In this document: positions 26,871-36,709 of the stretch, one piece after another
Layout: every line of letters starts with the position of its first letter
Numbering within the stretch: position 1 is the first letter of the stretch
Origin: Candidatus Obscuribacterales bacterium
GTDB taxonomy: Bacteria; Cyanobacteriota; Vampirovibrionia; Obscuribacterales; Obscuribacteraceae
Assembly: GCA_020050835.1 (NCBI GenBank)
Contig: JAGVKB010000143.1
Location: 1 to 38,108, forward strand
Reading direction: 5' to 3'
Length of the DNA: 38,108 nucleotides
Position numbers and translations under genes: made by a program
Notes under the pieces: model-generated
Database searches by the model: none
What the model was told of the DNA's origin: nothing
The model's input: only the letters and a program-made list of their open reading frames with translations

Positions 26871-29800
26871 CTAAATTGTCCCCGAGGAATCTGCCTTATT
26901 ATCTCGCTTCTCCCGCCCTCTTAATAGGCTGAAAATGAGAGGAACGAAAAGGAGCGTAGAGAAGGTGGCAACAGTCAATCCCCCAATTACCGCTCGGCCG
27001 ATCGGCGCATTCTGCGAACCACCCTGGCCGGCGCCGATCGCCATCGGAATCATCCCGATAATCATCGCGGTAGCAGTCATGACAACCGGACGAAAGCGCT
27101 GATAGCCGGCATTGAGAGCAGCCGTCTTGGCATCATAGCCCTCCGCTCTCTGTTCGTTTGCAAAAGTCACCATCAAAATGCTGTTGGCGGAAGCGACACC
27201 AACTGTCATGATCGTTCCCATCAAAGCTGGAATGCTGAAAGTTGTCTGTGTCACAAACAAACTCCAGATGATGCCCGTAAACGCACCGGGAGTAGCCATC
27301 AAAATAATGAGCGGATCGCTCCAGGATTGGAAGTTGACCACTAGCATGAGATAAACCAGCACCAGCGCAAAAACCAGCCCACCGAGCAGACCGGCAAAGG
27401 CAGTGACCATGCTTTTAACCTGCCCACCCATCTCCAGAAAGCTGCCATGCGGAAGTTTCGGCCTGTACTCATCCAAAATCTTCTTGATGTCGCCGGAGAC
27501 ACCGCCGAGATCTCTGCCTTGACAGGCGGCATAAATATCGAAAACCGGTTGAACGTTCAAATGATTGACCACTGCCGGTGTGCCAATCCGCCTGTAAGTC
27601 GCCAGATTCGTCAACATCTGCGGCTGAAGCTGCAGCACCGGATAAGTGCCTTTGACTACTTCAGTCTTGCTATTTTGCCCGGTAATGGCCGTAATACGCA
27701 GGTTGTCCAGGCAATGAATTCGATACTGCGGAGTCTGAGCGGCCAGGTTGTAATTCACCCCGTTTTGCGTGTTGAGCCAGAAGTTGGGAGCCACCTGAAA
27801 ACTCGAGCTCAGCGAAACAAGCACCGAGTTCGAGACATCTCTTTGCGTAAGTCCCAACTGATTGGCTCTCGTTCTATCCACGTCGAGAACGAACTGCGGA
27901 GCGTCCACGACCTGATGCAGACAAACATCCACCGCGCCCGGTATCAATGAGACTTTGTGTTTGATCTGTTTGGCTAACTCGTAATTTTTCGCCTTCTCGA
28001 TCCCGGTCAATCGAATGTCGATCGGTGCCGGCAGACCAGCATTGAGTATCTGCGTAACGATGTCTGCTGGTTGAAAGTAATAGACGACTTCCGGAAAGTC
28101 GCGCTTAAGCATCGCTCTAATCTCTTTTTGATAATAGAACGTGTCGTGACTTCGCTTCTCAGTTAGCGAAACTAAAATCTCTCCGTCAGCTTCACTGAAC
28201 GTTTGACTGTCCGAGAAAGCATAATTGACACCGCTGACCGCCACTCCGATGTTGTCCGTCATGAGCTCGATTTCGCCGGCTGGAATCAATCGCTCGATTG
28301 CTCGCTCGATTTTCTTGAAGACGCGCTCCGTCTCCTCGACTCTCGTGCCTGGTCGGGCGTTTACATGCAGCCTCAGCTGTCCGGCATCGATCGCCGGGAA
28401 GAAGTCTTCTCCCACTGCCGGAAGCAGGCAAAACGACATCGCGTAGATGCCCAGGAACAAACAGACAGCGATCTTGGGATGGGAAAGCGCCCACTCGAGC
28501 GCATTGCGATAATGCTCTCTAGCTTGTTCGAAGAGGCTGTCAATCGCTTCGTGAACCCGCCCGAACAAAGAAACCGGCTTGTCTTCTCGCTTGCCTCCCT
28601 CGCCCGGTTGCTTGACTTCGCTTGCGAGAAGCGCCTTGGACATGAGCGGAACGACGGTGCGTGAAAGTCCATAAGAGGCGATCATGGCAAACGCTACAGC
28701 CAGCCCGAGCGGAACGAACAGCGAACGCGAAGGCTCCGACAGAAAGAAGACCGGCACGAACACTATACAGATCGAAAGAGTAGATACCATCGCCGGTACG
28801 GCTACTTGCTGAGCCCCATCTAGAATGGCAGTGACGATGTCCTTGCCCATATCCATGTTTCGATGAAGATTCTCGATCTCCACGGTGGCGTCATCGACGA
28901 GCATTCCGACCGCCAGAGCCAGACCGCCCAAGGTCATGGAATTGATAGTCTGCCCGCAGATATGCAAGCCGATGACCGAAGCTAGCATGGCTAGTGGGAT
29001 CGAAGTGGCAACAATCAAAGTGCTTCGCCAGCTCCCCAACAGCATCAACATCATCAGAGCCGTAAGACCGGCTGCAGTAGCTGCTTCCTGCACGACATCG
29101 GCGACGCACTCTTTGACGAATGTGGATTGATCCGTAAGCAAGGTTATCTTGCAGGATGGCGGCACAATCGACTGAATTCTGGGCAACGCGTCCTTGATCC
29201 GGTTAACAACTGCAAGCGTAGAGGCGCTGCCATTTTTCAAGATATTGAATATAACCGCCCGCTGCCCGTTTTGATTGACGATGTTGAGCTGCGGCTGATA
29301 GCCGTCATGAACATTGGCCACGTCTCTGACAAAGACAGTCGCGCCATCTTGTGTTTTAATCGGAATATCGTTCAAGCGATCGATCACTTTGGGCATGTTA
29401 TTCAAAGTGATGATGTACTCATATGGTCCCATCTTGGCCGTACCGCTGGGGGCCGTGATGTTCTGGGTGTTGACAGCCTGAACCACATCATAGGCGGACA
29501 AACCGGTGGACACGAGCGCTTCCGGGTTCAAATCGACCATCACTTCGCGATACTTGCCGCCGTACGGGAAGGGAATCGTGGCGCCTTGAATAGTGGCGAG
29601 CTGAACCCGTACAAAGTTGTTGGCAATGTCGAATAGCTGAGATTCGCTCAATATCTTATTGTCAGGTCCGGGCGGACCGCGGTCGCCGACTTTGTTGCCG
29701 ATGCCCAATTGCAAGACCGGAACATCGGTGGCACTGGATACAGTGACAAAGGGCGGAGTGATACCGGGCGGAAGATAGTTTAAACAAGCGTTGCCGACGG

Positions 29801-30131
29801 AAGCCACCATCGCCACCGCTTCGCCGATATCGCTGCCCTTATGCAAATAGACCTTAATCACGCTCATACCGGACAAGGACATTGACTCCATGTGCTCAAT
29901 GCCATTGACAGTCGATGTCAACCATGTCTCAGTGACAGTGGTAATGAGATTCTCGATGTTGTACGGCGACATGCCCGTGTATGTCCAGACGCAACTGACG
30001 ATCGGCACATCGATCGCCGGGAAGATGTCGACCGCCATCTCCATAATGGACAGAACTCCGAAGAGCGCGATGCAAATGGCCATTACGATGAAAGTGTGCG
30101 GGCGTTTAAGTGCTAGCTCTACTATCCACAT
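26871..30131 (-). CDS. RND efflux permease, second of a tandem pair
   Basis: 1086 residues, full-length RND superfamily: twelve transmembrane helices and two large periplasmic loops. TM4 carries AVGMLVDDATVEIENLHR with the proton-relay pair D413-D414. In TM10 the segment reads VGVASANSILMV, with A982 where AcrB has the relay Lys. The start of the second half includes AVGEDFFPAIDAGQLRLHVN. It is closely similar to the first permease over its whole length. The ATG at 30131 has TAAGGA overlapping the upstream stop, only two bases after the first permease. Substrates are unknown. The pair may form a heterotrimer or two alternative pumps. Confidence 0.93.
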   Translation of the reverse strand: MWIVELALKRPHTFIVMAICIALFGVLSIMEMAVDIFPAIDVPIVSCVWTYTGMSPYNIENLITTVTETWLTSTVNGIEHMESMSLSGMSVIKVYLHKGSDIGEAVAMVASVGNACLNYLPPGITPPFVTVSSATDVPVLQLGIGNKVGDRGPPGPDNKILSESQLFDIANNFVRVQLATIQGATIPFPYGGKYREVMVDLNPEALVSTGLSAYDVVQAVNTQNITAPSGTAKMGPYEYIITLNNMPKVIDRLNDIPIKTQDGATVFVRDVANVHDGYQPQLNIVNQNGQRAVIFNILKNGSASTLAVVNRIKDALPRIQSIVPPSCKITLLTDQSTFVKECVADVVQEAATAAGLTALMMLMLLGSWRSTLIVATSIPLAMLASVIGLHICGQTINSMTLGGLALAVGMLVDDATVEIENLHRNMDMGKDIVTAILDGAQQVAVPAMVSTLSICIVFVPVFFLSEPSRSLFVPLGLAVAFAMIASYGLSRTVVPLMSKALLASEVKQPGEGGKREDKPVSLFGRVHEAIDSLFEQAREHYRNALEWALSHPKIAVCLFLGIYAMSFCLLPAVGEDFFPAIDAGQLRLHVNARPGTRVEETERVFKKIERAIERLIPAGEIELMTDNIGVAVSGVNYAFSDSQTFSEADGEILVSLTEKRSHDTFYYQKEIRAMLKRDFPEVVYYFQPADIVTQILNAGLPAPIDIRLTGIEKAKNYELAKQIKHKVSLIPGAVDVCLHQVVDAPQFVLDVDRTRANQLGLTQRDVSNSVLVSLSSSFQVAPNFWLNTQNGVNYNLAAQTPQYRIHCLDNLRITAITGQNSKTEVVKGTYPVLQLQPQMLTNLATYRRIGTPAVVNHLNVQPVFDIYAACQGRDLGGVSGDIKKILDEYRPKLPHGSFLEMGGQVKSMVTAFAGLLGGLVFALVLVYLMLVVNFQSWSDPLIILMATPGAFTGIIWSLFVTQTTFSIPALMGTIMTVGVASANSILMVTFANEQRAEGYDAKTAALNAGYQRFRPVVMTATAMIIGMIPMAIGAGQGGSQNAPIGRAVIGGLTVATFSTLLFVPLIFSLLRGREKRDNKADSSGTI

Positions 30132-30133
30132 AA

Positions 30134-33100
30134 TTAATCCTTACTTGCCCCCGCCCACTTTGCCTTTACGATACTGAACATAAGCGGGACAAACAGCAGG
30201 GTGGAAAACGTTGCCACCGTCAGCCCCCCGATTACCGCCCGCCCGATCGGCGCATTTTGAGAGCCACCCTGCCCGCCTCCGACAGCCATCGGAATCATAC
30301 CGATGATCATCGCCGTTGCGGTCATCATTACCGGTCGAAATCTTTGATAACCTGCACTCAACGCCGCTTCCTTGGCGGTCTGCCCGGATGACAACTGCTC
30401 GTTGGCAAAAGTTACCATCAAAATACTGTTGGCGGAAGCCACTCCCACCGTCATGATCGCTCCCATCAAGGCCGGAATACTGAAATTAGTCTGCGTGACG
30501 AACAAGCTCCACAGGATGCCCGAAAAGGCACCGGGAATTGCCATCAAGATAATGAGCGGGTCCAGCCATGACTGAAAGTTGACTACCAGCAGCAGATAAA
30601 CCAGCACTACCGCGAACAAAAGCCCGAGCATGAGCGAAGCGTAAGCAAAGAACATGCTTTTCACCTGCCCACCCATGAACATGAACGTTCCCCGCGGCGC
30701 AATCTTCTTGTGCTCGTCCAGTATTTTCTTGATCTCACTGGAAACTCCGCCTAAGTCTCTGTCCTGGCAAGCCGCATAAATGTCGAACGCCGGCTGCACG
30801 TTTAGATGATTTACGACCGCCGGATAACGGCTCCGGCTGGGCACCGCGAGATTGGTCAGCAATTCGGGCTGCGGCTTATCGGTTTTGACGTATTGCGAAG
30901 TGACCGGTAGATTTCTCAGGTCGTCGAGCGACTTCAGCCGATACTGCGGTGCCTGCGCAGACAGGTAATAGTTGATGCCATTGGTTCGATTGAGCCAGAA
31001 ATTCGGTTGCGTTTGAAAACTCGAACTCAGCGGTATCAAAAGAGAGTTTGATATATCTTGCTGCGTCAGCCCAACCTGCTTTGCTCTTACGCGATCCACC
31101 TCGAAACCGAAATGCGGCGCATCGGTGACTTGATGCAAACAGACATCGACCGCGCCAGGAATCAGCTCGATTTGATGCTTGACTTGCTGGGCGATCTTAT
31201 AGTTTTCCGCCCGTTTCATTCCGAGGATTTTTACATCGATTGGAGCCGGAAGCCCGGCATTGATGATCTGAGTCACAATGTCGGCGGGCTGAAAGTAGAA
31301 GGTGCATTCAGGATATTGACTCTTCATCATCTGCCTGACAGTCTTCTGGTAATAGCCAGTCGAATGGCTTCGCTTTTCACTTAAGGTAATTAAAATCTCG
31401 CCGTCGGCCGCACTGATCGTCTGACTGTCGGAATAGGCATAGTTAATGCCGCTTACCGGCATTCCAATGTTATCTGATATAGCGGCCAGCTCACCCTTGG
31501 GAATAATCGAACCGAGAGTCTTCTCGATTCGCTTGAACAGGCGCTCCGTCTCCTCAATCCTGGTGCCGCCATGCGCACAAACATGCAGCCGCAAAAGTCC
31601 AGCGTCAATTGACGGAAAGAAATCTTTGCCGATCATCGGCAGCAGGCAAAATGATACGGCATAGAACCCGACGAAAAGTGCCACCACCAAGCGCCAACGC
31701 TCGAGGGCCCAGGCCAATGAATCACGATAATGGCAGCGAGCGTTCTCGAATTGCCTTTCGATCAAGTCATGAATTTTACCGAAAAATGATGTCGCACTGG
31801 CAGCGGCATGCCCACCGGTAGACAGAAGAGCCTTCGCCATCAACGGCACGACCGTCCGCGAGAGACCATAAGATGAAAGCATCGCAAAAACGACCGACAT
31901 TCCAAGCGGAACGAAAAGAGAATGCGACGGCTCCGGAAGCAACAGCAGTGGAATGAACACTATGCAAATTGACATAGTTGAAACGAGGGCCGGCATTGCA
32001 ACCTGCTCAGACCCTTCGAGAATCGCTTCGCCGATCCGCTTGCCCAGATCGAGGTGGCGATGGATGTTCTCAATCGCTACCGTCGCGTCATCGACCAGCA
32101 TTCCTACTGCCAGCGCCATCCCTCCCAGCGTCATGGAGTTGATGGTCTGACCGCTGACATTGAGCGCGATGATGGCAGACAGTACAGCCAGCGGGATTGA
32201 GGTTGCCACTATCAACGTACTACGCCAACTGCCCAGCAAAGCCAGCATCATAATCGCCGTCAAGCCGGCGGCGGTTACTGCTTCCTGCACAACGTCGGAT
32301 ACGCAATCGCGCACAAAAATGGACTGATCGGTGAGAATTCGAATGTTGCAGTTAGCCGGAACGATCTGCTTGATACGAGGCAGCAGATTCTTTACACCTT
32401 GAGTGACAGAAAGAGTCGAAGCGCTGCCCGCCTTTAAAACATTGAAGAGGACGGCGCGATGCCCATCGAGATTGACAATATTCAATTGTGGTTGGTAGCC
32501 ATCGTGCGCTTGACCGACATCACCAAGAAAGACCACCGCGTTCTTCTGCGTCTTGATCGGAATATTGTTGAGCTCGGAAATTTTTTCCGGGATATCGTTC
32601 AAAACTGCAAAATACTCGTACGGACCCATCTTCACCGAACCGCACGGGTGAAGGATGCTCTGATTGTTGACAGCTTTGACCACATCATTGGCAGACAAAC
32701 CGGTCGATCTCATGGCGAGCGGGTCGAGATCCACCATTACCTGGCGAAATTTGCCACCATATGGAAAAGGAGTAATCGTACCCTGAACAGTGGCCAATTG
32801 ATTGCGCACGATGTTGTTGGCGATGTCGAATAGTTGCGCTTCGGTAAGAGTGTCGCTTTCCAATCCGAGTTGAATCACCGGCACATCGGTTGCGCTGGAC
32901 GCCGTGACAAATGGTGGGTTGATGCCGCGCGGCAACTGTCTCAAAATCGCGCTGCCGACCGATGTCACCATCGCGACCGCTTCGCCCATCGGTGTGCCCT
33001 TCTGGAGATAAACCTTAATAATGCTCATGTTGCTCAAGGACATCGACTCCATGTGATCGATGCCGTTGATGGTCGAAGTCAGCGCCCGCTCGGTGATGGT

Positions 33101-33292
33101 GGTGACCAGGTTTTCCATGTCATAGGCGGACATCCCGGTGTAGGTCCAGACACAACTAACTACCGGTATGTCAATGTTCGGAAAGATATCCGTGGGCATG
33201 CGGAAGATCGAGATAACACCAAATAATGCAATCGTGATTGCCAGGACGACAAACGTGTGGGGTTGGCTCAGCGCCAGCTTGACTATCCACAT
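30134..33292 (-). CDS. RND efflux permease, first of a tandem pair
   Basis: 1052 residues. Same architecture as the downstream copy, with D401-D402 in TM4 (AVGMLVDDATVAIENIHR) and A954 replacing the AcrB TM10 Lys (VGVASANSILMV). Family segments include DIFPNIDIPVVSCVWTYTG near the N-terminus and MIGKDFFPSIDAGLLRLHV in the second half. It is the first gene of the operon, divergent from the TolC-family gene. GGGG lies a short distance before the ATG at 33292. It exports compounds using the proton gradient; the class cannot be told from the sequence. The N- and C-terminal regions are the most similar to its neighbour, suggesting a tandem duplication. Confidence 0.93.
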   Translation of the reverse strand: MWIVKLALSQPHTFVVLAITIALFGVISIFRMPTDIFPNIDIPVVSCVWTYTGMSAYDMENLVTTITERALTSTINGIDHMESMSLSNMSIIKVYLQKGTPMGEAVAMVTSVGSAILRQLPRGINPPFVTASSATDVPVIQLGLESDTLTEAQLFDIANNIVRNQLATVQGTITPFPYGGKFRQVMVDLDPLAMRSTGLSANDVVKAVNNQSILHPCGSVKMGPYEYFAVLNDIPEKISELNNIPIKTQKNAVVFLGDVGQAHDGYQPQLNIVNLDGHRAVLFNVLKAGSASTLSVTQGVKNLLPRIKQIVPANCNIRILTDQSIFVRDCVSDVVQEAVTAAGLTAIMMLALLGSWRSTLIVATSIPLAVLSAIIALNVSGQTINSMTLGGMALAVGMLVDDATVAIENIHRHLDLGKRIGEAILEGSEQVAMPALVSTMSICIVFIPLLLLPEPSHSLFVPLGMSVVFAMLSSYGLSRTVVPLMAKALLSTGGHAAASATSFFGKIHDLIERQFENARCHYRDSLAWALERWRLVVALFVGFYAVSFCLLPMIGKDFFPSIDAGLLRLHVCAHGGTRIEETERLFKRIEKTLGSIIPKGELAAISDNIGMPVSGINYAYSDSQTISAADGEILITLSEKRSHSTGYYQKTVRQMMKSQYPECTFYFQPADIVTQIINAGLPAPIDVKILGMKRAENYKIAQQVKHQIELIPGAVDVCLHQVTDAPHFGFEVDRVRAKQVGLTQQDISNSLLIPLSSSFQTQPNFWLNRTNGINYYLSAQAPQYRLKSLDDLRNLPVTSQYVKTDKPQPELLTNLAVPSRSRYPAVVNHLNVQPAFDIYAACQDRDLGGVSSEIKKILDEHKKIAPRGTFMFMGGQVKSMFFAYASLMLGLLFAVVLVYLLLVVNFQSWLDPLIILMAIPGAFSGILWSLFVTQTNFSIPALMGAIMTVGVASANSILMVTFANEQLSSGQTAKEAALSAGYQRFRPVMMTATAMIIGMIPMAVGGGQGGSQNAPIGRAVIGGLTVATFSTLLFVPLMFSIVKAKWAGASKD

Positions 33293-33449
33293 ATTGACTA
33301 CCCCGCGCCGCTGACGGACATTTCAGTTTGCCCGTCCCGGATTGTCCCAGAAAGTGACTGTGACCGCCACCAGATCACGAGCCAGGAAAATGAATGAATC
33401 TACTTCCGTTTGAGCATCGTTCCACTCATTTATACTTGAAGACCTGAGT

Positions 33450-35222
33450 ATGATGGAACGGAAACTCTTGAAATCCAGCACAACAAAGCACCACGCACTG
33501 CAAATCGCCATTTGTGTTGCGACACTTTGCGCCGGCTTGCTCCCCTGCTTAGCCCAGGACCCGAGTTCCACCAGCCCGCTCCAACTCAATGCGCCACCAC
33601 AACCGGCTCCTGCTCCGGCCTTCAGTACTCAGTCACCACCGGCTTTACGCGGGCTGAATTCGACTGGCGACACCGCCGCCACCGATGCCTTGCAGAAGGT
33701 CGTTACGGAAGCCACCATTAATAGTGGCGCGATCATCGTTGACCCGGAGCAAGTGGTCGTGAAGCCTCCATTGCTGTCCGCGCTGATCAGGCTCGACAAA
33801 AAACTGTCCCCTTTTCAGTTGGATGCCGGCTCGCAAAAGGAGATTGGCCTGCGTGAGGTGCTATCATCGGCGCTTGCCAACAATCTCACGATCAAAATTT
33901 CGCGCGCCGACATGGAGTCCAGCAAATGGACCTATTACGGCGCCCTTGGACAGTTTCTGCCGACCTTGAACAATGACATCAACTATTCAGGCATCAGCGG
34001 CAATTATGTGAGCCCAGCCGGGCTCGTCATACCGATCAAGAATCCGTACTTGACCACCGCGAACAATTTCACGCAGTACCTGTTTAAGGGCGGCAGCATC
34101 TTGTATGGTGCCTTGCAGAACAAGCACCAATATAAAGCGGCGCAGTATCAGCTCAAAGGCACAACCAACGAGATGCTGCTTGAATCCGCCAAGCTGTTCT
34201 ACAACCTTGCTTACAATGACGTGCTGCTGCAGATTCGAGTGAAGGCGGTGGAAGTTTCGCAAGGAGTGGTGATTGTTCAACAAGATCTCTTCGACAACGG
34301 CGTCAACACTCAACTCGACGTTCTGCAAGCCAAGTACGAGCTTTCCAGCGATCGTCAAAAGCTAATCGCTCAACAGGTAGATCGCCGGAAAGCGGCGGTC
34401 GACCTGGCGACCCTTCTCAACGCCGACACCGACACCGACCTGGTGATCAAAGACCGGCAGATTTCCAAAGTTAGGCTGGTGGATAGCAACCTGAGCGCAG
34501 CAGATCTTTTAAAAATCGCCATCGACAATCGGCCCGAACTCAAACACTACGATCAACTCAGGCTAGCCGCCAAGGACGCGGTCAAAGTCGCCCGCGCTAC
34601 GCTTTTGCCGGTCGTCACAGCCACCGGCACGATCATCGGCACCGGCTCTTATGCCCAAACCGAAAATCAACTCGAGCAAGGCTCGCAAAATACGCCTCTG
34701 AGCAGCTCCGGCTCAGGCATCGGAGCGATCGCCTCGGCGCAAGGACTGCCTCTTTCCAATTCCGGTGGCGGTAATAAACCCTGGCGAATGAGGCCGTTGT
34801 TCGAAATAGGGGTGGATTTCAGCTACAACCTGGGCGGGATGGGAGTTCCTGAGATGGCTCAGGTGCAAACCGCCCGCTGGCAAGCCCGCAAAGCACAGTT
34901 GGAATTCAATCGAAATCTATCGCACATTTATGCCGACGTGCGCGACTCTTATCTATCCTCCATGAGCGCGGAGAATCTGATCGCCGAAACCACCGACGCC
35001 GTTAAATTTGCCGAAGAGGGCCTGCGGGTAGCGATCATACGATTGAAAGACGGGGTTGGAACATATCTCGAACTCACGCAGGCCCAGCGCAACTACACCG
35101 ACGCTCTGATTAATAAGGCCAACGCGATTATCAAATTCAACCTGTCACAGGCCCAGCTGCTTCGAGCGCTGGGCCGGATAACGGTCGACACCATGACCGC
35201 CAATGTCCCGCTCCGACAGTAA
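33450..35222 (+). CDS. TolC-family outer-membrane efflux channel
   Basis: 590 residues. Signal peptide (about 1-37, cleavage near CLAQ), then a Pro/Ala/Ser-rich linker (about 38-75). The two repeated OEP domains follow (IGLREVLSSALANNLTIKIS onward), with coiled-coil helices such as DLFDNGVNTQLDVLQAKYELS and LKDGVGTYLELTQAQRNY in the two halves. It forms the trimeric exit duct of a tripartite pump and is divergent from the RND operon at 158 bases, so it is the natural partner of those permeases. ATGATG at 33450 gives two nearly equivalent starts. A Ser/Gly/Gln-rich loop (about 405-445) is unusual and probably extracellular. Confidence 0.92.
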   Translation: MMERKLLKSSTTKHHALQIAICVATLCAGLLPCLAQDPSSTSPLQLNAPPQPAPAPAFSTQSPPALRGLNSTGDTAATDALQKVVTEATINSGAIIVDPEQVVVKPPLLSALIRLDKKLSPFQLDAGSQKEIGLREVLSSALANNLTIKISRADMESSKWTYYGALGQFLPTLNNDINYSGISGNYVSPAGLVIPIKNPYLTTANNFTQYLFKGGSILYGALQNKHQYKAAQYQLKGTTNEMLLESAKLFYNLAYNDVLLQIRVKAVEVSQGVVIVQQDLFDNGVNTQLDVLQAKYELSSDRQKLIAQQVDRRKAAVDLATLLNADTDTDLVIKDRQISKVRLVDSNLSAADLLKIAIDNRPELKHYDQLRLAAKDAVKVARATLLPVVTATGTIIGTGSYAQTENQLEQGSQNTPLSSSGSGIGAIASAQGLPLSNSGGGNKPWRMRPLFEIGVDFSYNLGGMGVPEMAQVQTARWQARKAQLEFNRNLSHIYADVRDSYLSSMSAENLIAETTDAVKFAEEGLRVAIIRLKDGVGTYLELTQAQRNYTDALINKANAIIKFNLSQAQLLRALGRITVDTMTANVPLRQ

Positions 35223-35295
35223 ATACAGCGCGAAGCCCGGAAATTCATTTTGACGGCATTGAACTTTCCCACTGCCACCGACGTTATCTTAACTA

Positions 35296-35338
35296 AGGAG
35301 CGGCAATCGAGGCCAGTCGCAAGCGTCGATTGCCTCCT
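35296..35338. terminator. Strong hairpin between the convergent TolC and PP-loop genes
   Basis: GGCAATCGA (35302-35310) pairs perfectly with TCGATTGCC (35326-35334). Outside a two-base bulge, AGGA (35296-35299) pairs with TCCT (35335-35338). It sits alone in the 131-base convergent gap, so a bidirectional terminator is likely. No T run follows on either strand. Confidence 0.5.
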
Positions 35339-35353
35339 GTCATATGCAGAAAT

Positions 35354-36526
35354 TTACTTTCGCCAAAGAAATCGGCGCAACATTTCGGCGATCGGCCGCT
35401 GCCCGCTCAGCTTTTGCTTGAGGACGGCTTCCCGAATTTTAACTTGCTCAGATAAAAGGTCGACCCAGGTGTCCTCGATGCCATGTCTCTTAGCTGATTG
35501 CACGACTTTCTTGTATCCTTCGAGATTGGCATCAAGCACTTCGCCGAGTGTGGCAATGACATCATCGGTGAGATGCGGAAAACTCGGCGGAACGGCAATT
35601 CTCATGTTGCGCAGTAAGAAAATCAGAAAAGTGCACTTGAGACACCGTCCACAGTTCTCGTCTCCCGATTGTGCGCTATAGCAAACTCTCAGCTTGTCAA
35701 ACCCTTCAGCCCAGCCGGCAATCGCCTCTACCTTCTGCCAACGTTTGAAGGCTGCGCCATCATGGACGATGCGGAAACTTGAGCCCGACAGAAGATGGTC
35801 GGTAACTGGATTTGAGCCCCACGGAATGGTGAGCTGGTCGTAGGTATGACTGCTACCGATTAGCCCCTCGCCGTATCTTTCCTTGAGCAAATGCAAGCAA
35901 GATGCAATGCCGGCGATGTGGGTGTCATTCCACTCGATGTTAAGCGCCTTGAGATTAGTGGACATCGTGATCAGTCTTACACCCACGCTATCTAAGGTCT
36001 TGCGAATGCGTTCGGCAGCACGATTAAACGCATCGCTCTGCTCCAGGGAGATATCGAAGCCATGCACAAATAGCCCAGAAACAATGTTTCTTCTGGCAAT
36101 TCGCTCGCAATCTCCCCGTCTGTGCCGAAACATGGTAAAGCAACTGTCTACACCGCCTGTAAACGCAGCTACAGACATATCACTCGGCTGCGCTTGAATC
36201 GCCTCCACCTCCGAATCAGCACTTAGGCCAATCTGCTTGTACTTGCCAGGACGCCAACTTTGCCATGCTGCCTGAAATTCGTGCAGATTCTTCAAGAGCG
36301 ACGGAGAGACCGGCGCGTGAACCGAGGTATCGACGCCATCCGACATGAGCAGAAAGATATTGCCGATTACAAAGGCATCAGCGGACTGGCATTGCGGCGC
36401 GACTTCCGATGGCATCTGATACCAAAGCTTCAATCGACCGCGGGAAGGGCTTTCCACCACAGCGCTCAATCTGGTAGTAACGCCGTCGCTTTGCGGTTCT
36501 TCAATCCAAATATGTGACTTCTGCAT
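35354..36526 (-). CDS. PP-loop ATPase of unknown function with a CxxCxxC motif
   Basis: 390 residues from the ATG at 36526; a TTG further upstream (36568) is less likely. The N-terminal part (about 1-115) is beta-rich and unassigned. Then comes AAFTGGVDSCFTMF (T123-S128), the ATP pyrophosphatase loop of the QueC/asparagine synthetase/ExsB superfamily. Next are HGFDISLEQSDAF, GSSHTYDQLTIPWGSNP and VHDGAAFKRWQKVEAIA, and finally NCGRCLKC (C292, C295, C298), a probable metal or thiol site. Such enzymes adenylate a carboxylate or carbonyl and add N or S. It is divergent (183 bases) from the FxsB-like radical SAM gene, which hints at a shared maturation pathway. Exact chemistry unknown; QueC itself is much shorter. 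Confidence 0.7.
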   Translation of the reverse strand: MQKSHIWIEEPQSDGVTTRLSAVVESPSRGRLKLWYQMPSEVAPQCQSADAFVIGNIFLLMSDGVDTSVHAPVSPSLLKNLHEFQAAWQSWRPGKYKQIGLSADSEVEAIQAQPSDMSVAAFTGGVDSCFTMFRHRRGDCERIARRNIVSGLFVHGFDISLEQSDAFNRAAERIRKTLDSVGVRLITMSTNLKALNIEWNDTHIAGIASCLHLLKERYGEGLIGSSHTYDQLTIPWGSNPVTDHLLSGSSFRIVHDGAAFKRWQKVEAIAGWAEGFDKLRVCYSAQSGDENCGRCLKCTFLIFLLRNMRIAVPPSFPHLTDDVIATLGEVLDANLEGYKKVVQSAKRHGIEDTWVDLLSEQVKIREAVLKQKLSGQRPIAEMLRRFLWRK

Positions 36527-36665
36527 GCGGATTAATCGTCCCCAGCGACTTTGTGAGCACCGGGGCAAACTCGTCGCTACTGTCGATGAACCTTAGTTTA
36601 TGATGCGATACTGTGTAATCTGGCTGAGATTAATCAATTGGCAAGATCCAGCTAATCTTCGAACT

Positions 36666-36671
36666 TATAAT
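36666..36671 (+). promoter_or_regulatory. Candidate -10 element for the radical SAM gene
   Basis: A consensus TATAAT 38 bases before the TTG start. TTGGCA at 36638-36643 is the nearest -35-like hexamer, but the 22-base spacer is too long, so only the -10 is credible. Confidence 0.35.
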
Positions 36672-36709
36672 GCTAATTCGGTTTCCAATGGCTGTCTGGA
36701 GAATCTCGC

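Noticed and set aside
26871-33292. Naming the RND pair mdtB/mdtC
   Set aside because: Operon layout is similar, but the TM10 motif and general sequence do not match MdtB/MdtC.
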